Origin: Sulfurovum sp.
Lineage (GTDB): Bacteria; Campylobacterota; Campylobacteria; Campylobacterales; Sulfurovaceae
Direction: 5' to 3'
NCBI GenBank assembly: GCA_015661535.1
Contig: DQVY01000026.1
Location: forward strand, 1-8,667
Length of the DNA: 8,667 bases
Part shown: positions 1 through 4,606 of the stretch, piece after piece
Numbering within the stretch: position 1 is the stretch's first letter
Layout of the letters: every line of letters begins with the position of its first letter
Notes under the pieces: generated by a model
The model's database searches: none
What the model was told of the DNA's origin: nothing
What the model saw: only the letters and a program-made list of their open reading frames with translations
Made by a program: the position numbers and the translations under genes

Positions 1-2
1 AA

Positions 3-104
3 GATATTGTCTTTTCCCCTCAAGTACAAAGCGAATGGAGTGACCCCTCACTTTGGGATAAACTGTTAAATCATACAATGATAAAAAACCCAAAAAAAGT
101 TTAG
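3..104 (+). CDS. C-terminal tail of an unidentified upstream gene (partial)
   Basis: The third frame is open from the left edge to a TAG at 102-104 and encodes 33 residues. The composition looks like real protein (SEWSDPSLWDKLLNHTMIKN near the end) and finishes in a basic tail, NPKKV. The first frame is also open for 22 codons but looks less protein-like. I do not recognise the family and the start lies outside the window. It ends 49 bases before the cytochrome gene, with a promoter between them, so the two are probably separate transcription units. The call rests only on an open frame and residue composition. Confidence 0.4.
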   Translation, partial: DIVFSPQVQSEWSDPSLWDKLLNHTMIKNPKKV

Positions 105-121
105 ATTCTCTATTTTTTAGT

Positions 122-127
122 TATAAT
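122..127 (+). promoter_or_regulatory. -10 box (TATAAT) for the cytochrome gene
   Basis: A perfect TATAAT sits in an AT-rich stretch, preceded by a T-run. No good -35 hexamer lies 16-18 bases upstream, which is typical of sigma-70 promoters in Campylobacterota. Transcription would begin near 134 and give a leader of about 20 bases. AAAGGA at 142-147, six bases before the ATG at 154, is the ribosome binding site. Confidence 0.6.
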
Positions 128-153
128 ATAAGCATGAAAATAAAGGATTAACC

Positions 154-783
154 ATGAAATATTTTACACTTACAACACTAATCGCAGCGGCACTACTTTT
201 TACAGCTTGTGAAGAAAAGACAACACAAGAAAAAGTAGAAGAGAAAGTTACGGAAGCAGTAGCACCAAAAACAGATTCTGAAAAAGCGATGGATGCATTG
301 AAAGAAGCAGCAGAACATGCAAAAAAAGCAGCTGCAAGTGCTGCTGTTGATGCACAGAAAGCAGCCAGTGAAGCAGTAGCCTCAGCAAAAGTAGAAGCAG
401 AAAAGATGGCAGCAGAAGCTTCTCAAAAGGCAGCAGAATTACAAGCATCAGCTACGCAGAGCATAGAAGAAGCAGGCAAAGAGCTTAGTGAAAAAGCTGA
501 AACAGTCAAAGCTGCTGCAACAGATGCGATTGCAAGTATTTCTGCCCCTGCTGCTTATGCAAAATGTAAAGGCTGTCATGGTGCTGAAGGTAAACAGGTT
601 GCACTAGGAAAGTCTGCAGTGATCGCAGGTCAAGACAAAGCAGTGCTCATCGCTTCTTTACAAGCCTATAAGGCAGGTACAAAAAATGAAGCAGGTATGG
701 GTGGTTTGATGAAAGGGCAGGTTGCCTCTTTGTCTGATGCAGATTTTGAAGCCATTGCTGAATACTTATCGCAAATTAAATAA
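154..783 (+). CDS. Monoheme c-type cytochrome lipoprotein with a long Ala-rich helical spacer
   Basis: A probable periplasmic electron carrier anchored to a membrane through a lipid. Residues 1-18 are a signal peptide ending in F-T-A before Cys19, an acceptable though not perfect lipobox. Residues ~22-130 are almost entirely Ala, Lys, Glu, Ser and Gln with no proline from ~41 to ~130, and should form one long amphipathic helix or coiled coil. A class I cytochrome c domain follows: heme motif CKGCH (Cys138, Cys141, His142), a GMGGLMKGQ segment in which Met182 or Met186 is the likely axial ligand, and a C-terminal helix (LSDADFEAIAEYL) typical of the c553 family. The heme domain is only about 80 residues, so more than half of the protein is spacer. 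The gene has its own promoter and ribosome binding site and ends at a terminator. Its redox partner cannot be told from here. The heme domain is certain; the lipid anchor is likely. Confidence 0.9.
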   Translation: MKYFTLTTLIAAALLFTACEEKTTQEKVEEKVTEAVAPKTDSEKAMDALKEAAEHAKKAAASAAVDAQKAASEAVASAKVEAEKMAAEASQKAAELQASATQSIEEAGKELSEKAETVKAAATDAIASISAPAAYAKCKGCHGAEGKQVALGKSAVIAGQDKAVLIASLQAYKAGTKNEAGMGGLMKGQVASLSDADFEAIAEYLSQIK

Positions 784-788
784 CACTC

Positions 789-813
789 TCTAAAGGGATA
801 TATTCCCTTTAGA
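789..813. terminator. Hairpin between convergent genes (probable bidirectional terminator)
   Basis: A perfect 10-bp stem (789-798 with 804-813, core TAAAGGGA/TCCCTTTA) with a five-base TATAT loop lies between the cytochrome stop codon and the moeA stop codon, with only 36 bases between the two genes. There is no long U-tract on either side, so efficiency is uncertain, but the symmetry and placement fit a terminator shared by both strands. Confidence 0.65.
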
Positions 814-819
814 TAACTT

Positions 820-2037
820 CTAACATGTAAATATCTCTTCTTTTTGATCTCTCGTCAATTCCCATTGTATCGGCAACATTTTTACCTGAGCACCTTTTTG
901 TAATGTGTGTATCTCTGGCGTAATGAGTATCAGTCCATCTGCCTCCTGCATAGGTGAGACCATACCTGGCATTTGTGGTTTTAGTGCAGTAAACTCTTGA
1001 CCGTTAAAACGTCCAAGTACCACGGCATGTTTACCCCCGCGGACGGAAAAGTCCGCTGCTATTGTCGTGACAACAGTGCCATGAAAATGCGCTTTTTTAC
1101 CAGACATCTTACGCAGTATCGCACGGATGAATATCTCATAGTTGACCATAGCAGCCAAAGGATTTCCAGGCAAATTCACAATGACGGTTTTTCCTATCTG
1201 TCCTATGATAGTAGGGCGACCAGGTTTAATGTCTATTGTATCTACAAGTATCTCCATGCCAAGGTTGGTAAAGGCCTCTTTGGTAAAATCTTTATCTCCA
1301 ACCGATACTCCGCCAGAGGTAATAATGATGTCTGCATCCAAAGTAGCGTTGATAGAGGCTTCCAGTGCTTGAAGGGTATCTGCTGAGGTACGAATAAAGC
1401 GTACATCACAGCCAAGTTGTTTTGCCCGTGTTAAGAACATCGGGCTGTTAGAGTTGTAAAGTTGATGGGCTTTGATCTTCTCAAAATGTGGCCGCAGTTC
1501 ATCCCCTGTGCCAAAAATGGCCACCTTAATGACACGATGCACACTCACATGCGTCATACCTTGACTGGCAAGAGAGGCAATAGTGTAGGCATTGATCATT
1601 GTACCTTTTGTAAGAAAAACAGTATCTTTTTTTATATCTTCACCAGCCATACGAATGAAATGATCTTTTTTGATATCTTCAGGAAGGAAGAGTCTGTCGC
1701 CTTCAAGCATGACATTTTCTATAGGTACAATGGCATCACAACCCTCTGGTATAGGCGCACCTGTCATAATTTTGATGGCTGTACCTTGTTGCAGTGTCAT
1801 TTCAGGATTGTCTCCAGCATAGATCACTTCTGTACTGATGACACTTTTGCCTGCATCATTTACTTTTACTGCATACCCGTCCATGGCAGAATTATTGAAT
1901 CGTGGCAGGTCAAATGAAGCGATGTAGTCTTCTGTTACTACACGTCCTACAGACATTTCAATGGGGATGATCTCTTTATCGACAGCAGTGATCTGTGCTG
2001 CAATAATATCTAATGCTTCGAGGATAGAACTAGTCAT
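820..2037 (-). CDS. moeA: Molybdopterin molybdenumtransferase MoeA
   Basis: The cytoplasmic enzyme that inserts molybdate into adenylylated molybdopterin, the last step of molybdenum cofactor synthesis. On a 405-residue reading the family motifs appear in order: FNNSAMDGYAV (47-57), MTGAPIPEGCDAIVP (91-105), GTGDEL (176-181), SNSPM (196-200), SGGVSVGDKDF (241-251), KPGRP (271-275) and LPGNPLAA (289-296), followed by the small C-terminal beta domain. Full length is normal for the family. The frame stays open to an ATG 54 bases further out (2091), but those 18 extra residues do not resemble MoeA. The ATG at 2037 has AAAGG seven to eight bases upstream, and a -10 box sits between the two candidates, so I use 2037. 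The gene stands alone, convergent with the cytochrome and divergent from the membrane-protein gene. Its presence implies molybdenum or tungsten enzymes elsewhere in the genome, such as nitrate reductase or formate dehydrogenase. Confidence 0.95.
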   Translation of the reverse strand: MTSSILEALDIIAAQITAVDKEIIPIEMSVGRVVTEDYIASFDLPRFNNSAMDGYAVKVNDAGKSVISTEVIYAGDNPEMTLQQGTAIKIMTGAPIPEGCDAIVPIENVMLEGDRLFLPEDIKKDHFIRMAGEDIKKDTVFLTKGTMINAYTIASLASQGMTHVSVHRVIKVAIFGTGDELRPHFEKIKAHQLYNSNSPMFLTRAKQLGCDVRFIRTSADTLQALEASINATLDADIIITSGGVSVGDKDFTKEAFTNLGMEILVDTIDIKPGRPTIIGQIGKTVIVNLPGNPLAAMVNYEIFIRAILRKMSGKKAHFHGTVVTTIAADFSVRGGKHAVVLGRFNGQEFTALKPQMPGMVSPMQEADGLILITPEIHTLQKGAQVKMLPIQWELTRDQKEEIFTC

Positions 2038-2064
2038 AGTTGACCTTTGGTTTGAATTACGATG

Positions 2065-2070
2065 ATTATA
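2065..2070 (-). promoter_or_regulatory. -10 box for moeA
   Basis: On the minus strand this reads TATAAT. The transcript would start near 2058 and give a leader of about 20 bases carrying AAAGG before the moeA ATG at 2037. This supports the shorter moeA start, because the longer reading frame would begin upstream of its own promoter. Confidence 0.55.
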
Positions 2071-2081
2071 ACAAATTAGGG

Positions 2082-2087
2082 TATAAT
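2082..2087 (+). promoter_or_regulatory. -10 box for the membrane protein-rsmE unit
   Basis: TATAAT within GGTATAATCC. The predicted transcription start is near 2094, leaving a ~30-base leader with AAGGA at 2114-2118 before the ATG at 2126. It lies only 11 bases from the oppositely oriented moeA -10 box, so the two promoters occupy the same DNA. Confidence 0.55.
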
Positions 2088-2125
2088 CCACTTTTAAATC
2101 AATGAAAATAGATAAGGAATTACAG

Positions 2126-2554
2126 ATGGAAGTAGCACAAATGTTAGCGGCACACAGTATATTGGTGAAAGTCTTTTTAGGCTTTTTGGTTGTGGGGTTA
2201 CTTATCCCTTTTCTTACAGCAAAGAATCCCTTAGGTTTTAAGAAGGCCTCTTTTATCTATACGATGGTCTTTCAAGCACTTGCAACGATGATCGCTTTTG
2301 CCGGTCTTGTTGCTGTCTTTACAGGTGATCTGGGTTGGTCTGTGACTACTATTATCATGATGGGTGTTTGGGCAGTGATGATGTACATAGAGATCAAAAA
2401 ATACAAATTGGTCAAAGTGGCAAATCTCAATGACCCTGCAACACATAAGATACTCAAAGGGGCATTCTTTAAGATCTCTGTGGTACAGATCCTTCTGGTA
2501 GCCATTATGGTTGTGCTTATGGTCTTAAAAGCCAAAGGTGTTATAAACATTTAA
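2126..2554 (+). CDS. Four-helix inner-membrane protein of unknown function
   Basis: I do not recognise this family with confidence. The 142-residue protein has four predicted membrane helices at about 11-31, 42-66, 71-91 and 113-135, joined by short loops, with a basic segment (IEIKKYKLVKVAN) between helices 3 and 4. His10 sits just before helix 1 and His107 just before helix 4. Two histidines near helix ends recall small heme- or metal-linked membrane proteins of the CopD/HemJ type, but that is only a loose resemblance. The start is chosen at 2126: AAGGA ends seven bases upstream, whereas the in-frame ATG at 2102 would leave about eight bases of leader and no binding site. It is followed one base later by rsmE and shares its promoter, but the two functions have no obvious link. 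Confidence 0.75.
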   Translation: MEVAQMLAAHSILVKVFLGFLVVGLLIPFLTAKNPLGFKKASFIYTMVFQALATMIAFAGLVAVFTGDLGWSVTTIIMMGVWAVMMYIEIKKYKLVKVANLNDPATHKILKGAFFKISVVQILLVAIMVVLMVLKAKGVINI

Positions 2555-2555
2555 G

Positions 2556-3224
2556 ATGCTTTACCTTTACCACAAAGAGGCAGCAAAGCCTCAACTTACT
2601 TTGACAGGTGATGAACATCGCTACATTTTTAAAGTACGCAGACATAAGGTAGACGATACCTTGTACCTGCGTAATCTTGAAGATGGGATGCTTCACCGGT
2701 ATGCTATTACCTACCTAGATAAAAAATCTGTCATACTTGAACTTAAAGCCAGTACCACACTTGAGATCAAAGCCAAAAGAAATTTGCATATAGGGTGGTG
2801 TATGATAGACCCTAAAAATGTGGAAAAGGTATTGCCAAGTCTCAATGAAATGGGTGTGGAGAAGATCACCTTCTTTTACTGTAAACGTTCACAAAAAAGT
2901 TTTACCTTGGATTTTAAACGTTTAGAAAAGATCCTTTTAAACTCTTCACAACAGTCGGGAAGGTCAGAGATGATGCAGCTTGCACAGGTAGAAGACCTTG
3001 GGACATTTCTAAAAGTATACCCGGGTGCAAAAATGCTTAACTTTTCTGAAAAAAACTTTGTCTCCAACACAGTATTTGACACTATTGTCATTGGCTGTGA
3101 AGGTGGCTTTGATGAAGAAGAAGTAGCACTTTTTAAGCCTGAAAATATTGTAGGCTTTGATACCCCGCTGGTCTTAAGATCTGAATCTGCAGCTTGTGCA
3201 GTAGCTGCTAAAACATTGCTTTAG
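2556..3224 (+). CDS. rsmE: 16S rRNA m3U1498 methyltransferase RsmE
   Basis: A SPOUT-family, SAM-dependent enzyme that methylates N3 of U1498 in 16S rRNA. The N-terminal PUA-like part carries GDEHRYIFKVRRHKVDD (18-34). The catalytic part has the helix MIDPKNVEKVLPSLNEMGVE (83-102), the QQSGR motif (132-136), the knot loop IGCEGGFDEEE (179-189) and the C-terminal LRSESAACAVAAKTLL (207-222). In most homologues the knot loop reads IGPEGG, so Cys181 replaces the usual proline. At 222 residues it is somewhat shorter than the ~240 typical of the family, though all motifs are present. The ATG starts one base after the upstream stop codon. The nearest purine-rich site (AAAGG, 2534-2538) is 17 bases away, so translation is probably coupled to the membrane-protein gene. 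Confidence 0.92.
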   Translation: MLYLYHKEAAKPQLTLTGDEHRYIFKVRRHKVDDTLYLRNLEDGMLHRYAITYLDKKSVILELKASTTLEIKAKRNLHIGWCMIDPKNVEKVLPSLNEMGVEKITFFYCKRSQKSFTLDFKRLEKILLNSSQQSGRSEMMQLAQVEDLGTFLKVYPGAKMLNFSEKNFVSNTVFDTIVIGCEGGFDEEEVALFKPENIVGFDTPLVLRSESAACAVAAKTLL

Positions 3225-3226
3225 GC

Positions 3227-3312
3227 GACCTCTAATAATAGGCGAAAGCTAGTGATGCCCAAAGGGTGGGCTTTGCAAAACCCATTATGGGTATTATCTA
3301 TTATTTGAGATC
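3227..3312. repeat. Imperfect palindromic element with nested hairpins
   Basis: The outer arms 3227-3241 and 3298-3312 match as an inverted repeat at 13 of 15 positions (arm core AATAATAG/CTATTATT). Between them are GCCCA/TGGGC (3257-3261 with 3267-3271) and ACCCA/TGGGT (3280-3284 with 3288-3292). GGGT at 3264-3267 could instead pair with ACCC at 3280-3283, giving competing folds. The element begins two bases after the rsmE stop. It could protect or terminate the rsmE mRNA, be a dispersed palindromic repeat, or be part of a small structured RNA. No U-tract follows, so it is not a classical terminator. The remaining bases up to 3467 hold the rpmE promoter and leader. Confidence 0.55.
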
Positions 3313-3342
3313 CCCTTTAATAGTGATTTAAATTTGTTTCGA

Positions 3343-3348
3343 TAAAAT
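3343..3348 (+). promoter_or_regulatory. -10 box (TAAAAT) for rpmE
   Basis: TAAAAT within GATAAAATAC, matching the AT-rich -10 style of the other promoters in this window. A start near 3355 would give rpmE a leader of about 110 bases, much longer than the other leaders inferred here. Confidence 0.45.
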
Positions 3349-3361
3349 ACCGTTCTAAATT

Positions 3362-3440
3362 GTCTCAGCCAGACTGTTGCAATAACCCTATTTTATGAAA
3401 ATATGGAAGAGTCATTGACTAGAACAGATTAGTTATCTGT
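3362..3440 (+). promoter_or_regulatory. Structured 5' leader of rpmE (possible autoregulatory site)
   Basis: The leader holds three short inverted repeats in a row: GTCT/AGAC (3362-3365 with 3371-3374), AGTC/GACT (3410-3413 with 3417-3420), and a perfect ACAGAT/ATCTGT stem with a five-base loop (3424-3429 with 3435-3440). The last one ends 17 bases before the AGGA binding site at 3458-3461. Many ribosomal-protein genes are controlled by their own product binding the leader, and this has been reported for L31 in E. coli. The two four-base stems could be chance; the six-base stem is the best supported. Confidence 0.35.
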
Positions 3441-3467
3441 CATACAAAATAAACTTTAGGAAATACG

Positions 3468-3668
3468 ATGAGAAAAGATATTCACCCAGATTACGTTGAG
3501 TGTAAAGTAAGTTGTGCTTGTGGAAACAAGTTTGAGGTAAGAACAAACAAAGCAGAGATGTCAGTAGATATTTGTAACGAATGTCACCCATTCTTTACCG
3601 GTTCTGAGAAAATTCTTGATGCTGCTGGTAGAGTTGAGAAATTTAAAAGCAAATACAAATTGTCATAA
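3468..3668 (+). CDS. rpmE: 50S ribosomal protein L31, zinc-binding type
   Basis: A small protein of the large subunit that bridges the two subunits near the central protuberance. The 66-residue length and sequence fit bacterial L31. The start MRKDIHPDY is characteristic, and the zinc ligands are all present: CAC (Cys16, Cys18) and CNEC (Cys36, Cys39), followed by HPFFTG (40-45). This is therefore the zinc-containing form rather than the cysteine-free YkgM-type paralogue. AGGA at 3458-3461 is six bases before the ATG. The gene has its own promoter and a strong terminator directly after it, so it is probably transcribed mostly alone, allowing high expression independent of the genes downstream. 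Confidence 0.97.
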   Translation: MRKDIHPDYVECKVSCACGNKFEVRTNKAEMSVDICNECHPFFTGSEKILDAAGRVEKFKSKYKLS

Positions 3669-3684
3669 GACAATTTTTACCTTT

Positions 3685-3710
3685 TGGGGACGCTTGTCCC
3701 CATTTTATCT
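3685..3710 (+). terminator. Intrinsic terminator after rpmE
   Basis: A perfect 7-bp GC-rich stem (TGGGGAC at 3685-3691 with GTCCCCA at 3696-3702) has a four-base GCTT loop and is followed at once by TTTTATCT. It begins 16 bases after the rpmE stop. This is the clearest rho-independent terminator in the window. Some read-through, or an unseen promoter, must feed rsmI, which starts 23 bases after this feature. Confidence 0.85.
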
Positions 3711-3716
3711 AGCTAT

Positions 3717-3728
3717 TGCCTAAAGGCA
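3717..3728 (+). promoter_or_regulatory. Small hairpin enclosing the rsmI ribosome binding site
   Basis: TGCC (3717-3720) pairs with GGCA (3725-3728) around a TAAA loop. The AAAGG at 3722-3726 that serves rsmI, six bases before its ATG, is half in the loop and half in the stem. A four-base stem is weak, so any effect on translation would be modest. Confidence 0.3.
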
Positions 3729-3732
3729 TTTT

Positions 3733-4545
3733 ATGATCACCTTTGTTCCTACACCTATTGGAAACCCCCAAGATATTACTATTCGTGCAATGAAACTTTT
3801 TGAAAAAGCAAGACTTTTTTTATGTGAAGATACACGTCAGACCAAACGGCTTTTACGACTTTTGGAAGAGCGTTTTGATATGGCGTATCCTGAAGCAGAA
3901 TTTTACTCCTTTAATGAGCATAACGGACAAGCAAGATTAGATGAATTTGGGCATACCTTTACAGAAAAAGAGGTCATCTATGTCTCTGATGCAGGCATGC
4001 CTGTCATTTCTGACCCCGGGCAGCTTTTGGTCGCCTATGCACAAGAGCATGATATCGTGTATGACGTCCTACCAGGGGCTTCTGCGGTCACGACAGCCTA
4101 CGCTGCTTCCGGTTTTGAAGAGGGAAAGTTTCTTTTTTATGCTTTTTTGCCGCATAAAGGAAAAGAGAGAAGTGCTGCATTGGCTGAAGCAATGAACAAT
4201 GGCTATAATACCATACTGTATGAGTCTCCGCATCGCCTGGAAAAACTTTTAGATGAAATACTTGCCCTAGATGAGAACAGAGAACTTTTTTTAGCCAAAG
4301 AGATAAGCAAGAAGTATCAAAATTACTACCGTGGTACGGTAAGAACACTGCATGAAACCTTTCAATCATTAACCATACGCGGTGAATGGGTGGTGGTGAT
4401 ATCTGCACAAAAAAGTACAGAACAAAGTTTGAGTTTTACAGAAGTTTTAGCCCTTGATCTACCCCCTAAACCTAAAGCAAAACTCCTTTCTCAGCTTAGT
4501 GAGAAGAGTGTAAAAGAGTGGTATGCAGAACTCATTAGGAATTAG
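3733..4545 (+). CDS. rsmI: 16S rRNA (cytidine1402-2'-O)-methyltransferase RsmI
   Basis: A tetrapyrrole-methylase-fold enzyme that 2'-O-methylates C1402 in the decoding centre of 16S rRNA. The family motifs are all visible: TPIGNPQDITIRAM (7-20), CEDTRQTKRLL (31-41), FNEHN (60-64), VSDAGMPVISDPG (84-96), LPGASAVTTA (113-122), YESPHRLEKLL (163-173), KEISKKYQNYYRGTV (189-203) and GEWVVVI (217-223). Length (270 residues) is normal for the family. The ATG at 3733 gives the expected N-terminus (MITFVPTPIGNP) and has AAAGG six bases upstream. The last codons (LIRN-stop) lie inside a 7-base tandem repeat, so the extreme C-terminus may have been reshaped by it. The gene follows the rpmE terminator and heads the run towards rlmB. 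Confidence 0.96.
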   Translation: MITFVPTPIGNPQDITIRAMKLFEKARLFLCEDTRQTKRLLRLLEERFDMAYPEAEFYSFNEHNGQARLDEFGHTFTEKEVIYVSDAGMPVISDPGQLLVAYAQEHDIVYDVLPGASAVTTAYAASGFEEGKFLFYAFLPHKGKERSAALAEAMNNGYNTILYESPHRLEKLLDEILALDENRELFLAKEISKKYQNYYRGTVRTLHETFQSLTIRGEWVVVISAQKSTEQSLSFTEVLALDLPPKPKAKLLSQLSEKSVKEWYAELIRN

Positions 4546-4561
4546 GAATGGTGAATTAGAA
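4534..4561. repeat. Four tandem 7-base units spanning the rsmI stop codon
   Basis: The units read ATTAGGA, ATTAGGA, ATGGTGA and ATTAGAA in exact 7-base register: two identical copies and two degenerate ones. The rsmI TAG stop lies in the second unit. It looks like a small, decaying tandem repeat. A short TTCCG/CGGAA hairpin (4563-4575) follows, without a U-tract. Confidence 0.55.
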
Positions 4562-4593
4562 ATTCCGGTACGGAAAATCAAGTAAAAATTAGA

Positions 4594-4599
4594 TAAAAT
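4594..4599 (+). promoter_or_regulatory. Probable -10 box placed for a leaderless rlmB transcript
   Basis: TAAAAT within AGATAAAATC ends seven bases before the rlmB ATG at 4607. Normal spacing would place the transcription start at or within a base or two of that ATG. No Shine-Dalgarno-like sequence lies between 4585 and 4606. The box also sits in a 5-bp inverted repeat, AGATA/TATCT (4591-4595 with 4601-4605), which could be a chance feature. Confidence 0.4.
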
Positions 4600-4606
4600 C
4601 TATCTT

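Noticed and set aside
248..448. Leucine-rich open frame on the minus strand opposite the cytochrome spacer
   Set aside because: It is the antisense reading of the repetitive Ala/Lys/Glu codons and has no binding site or recognisable domain.
997..1917. Plus-strand open frames inside moeA
   Set aside because: They are shadows of the strongly conserved minus-strand moeA and show no recognisable domains.
2038..2091. N-terminal extension of moeA to an upstream ATG
   Set aside because: The 18 residues do not resemble MoeA, the better binding site serves the ATG at 2037, and the likely promoter lies inside the extension.
2102..2125. Earlier ATG for the four-helix membrane protein
   Set aside because: It would lie about eight bases from the predicted transcription start and has no ribosome binding site, whereas the ATG at 2126 has AAGGA at good spacing.
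3227..3312. Integron attC site, cyclic di-GMP riboswitch, or CRISPR repeat
   Set aside because: No attC core sequences, no matching riboswitch consensus, and no regularly spaced repeats are visible; it is described only as a palindromic element.
3395..3418. Seven-codon leader peptide (MKIWKSH) in the rpmE leader
   Set aside because: There is no binding site before it and no run of codons suggesting attenuation; most likely chance.
4563..4575. TTCCG/CGGAA hairpin after rsmI as a terminator
   Set aside because: A five-base stem followed by A-rich rather than T-rich sequence is not a convincing terminator; noted with the tandem repeat instead.
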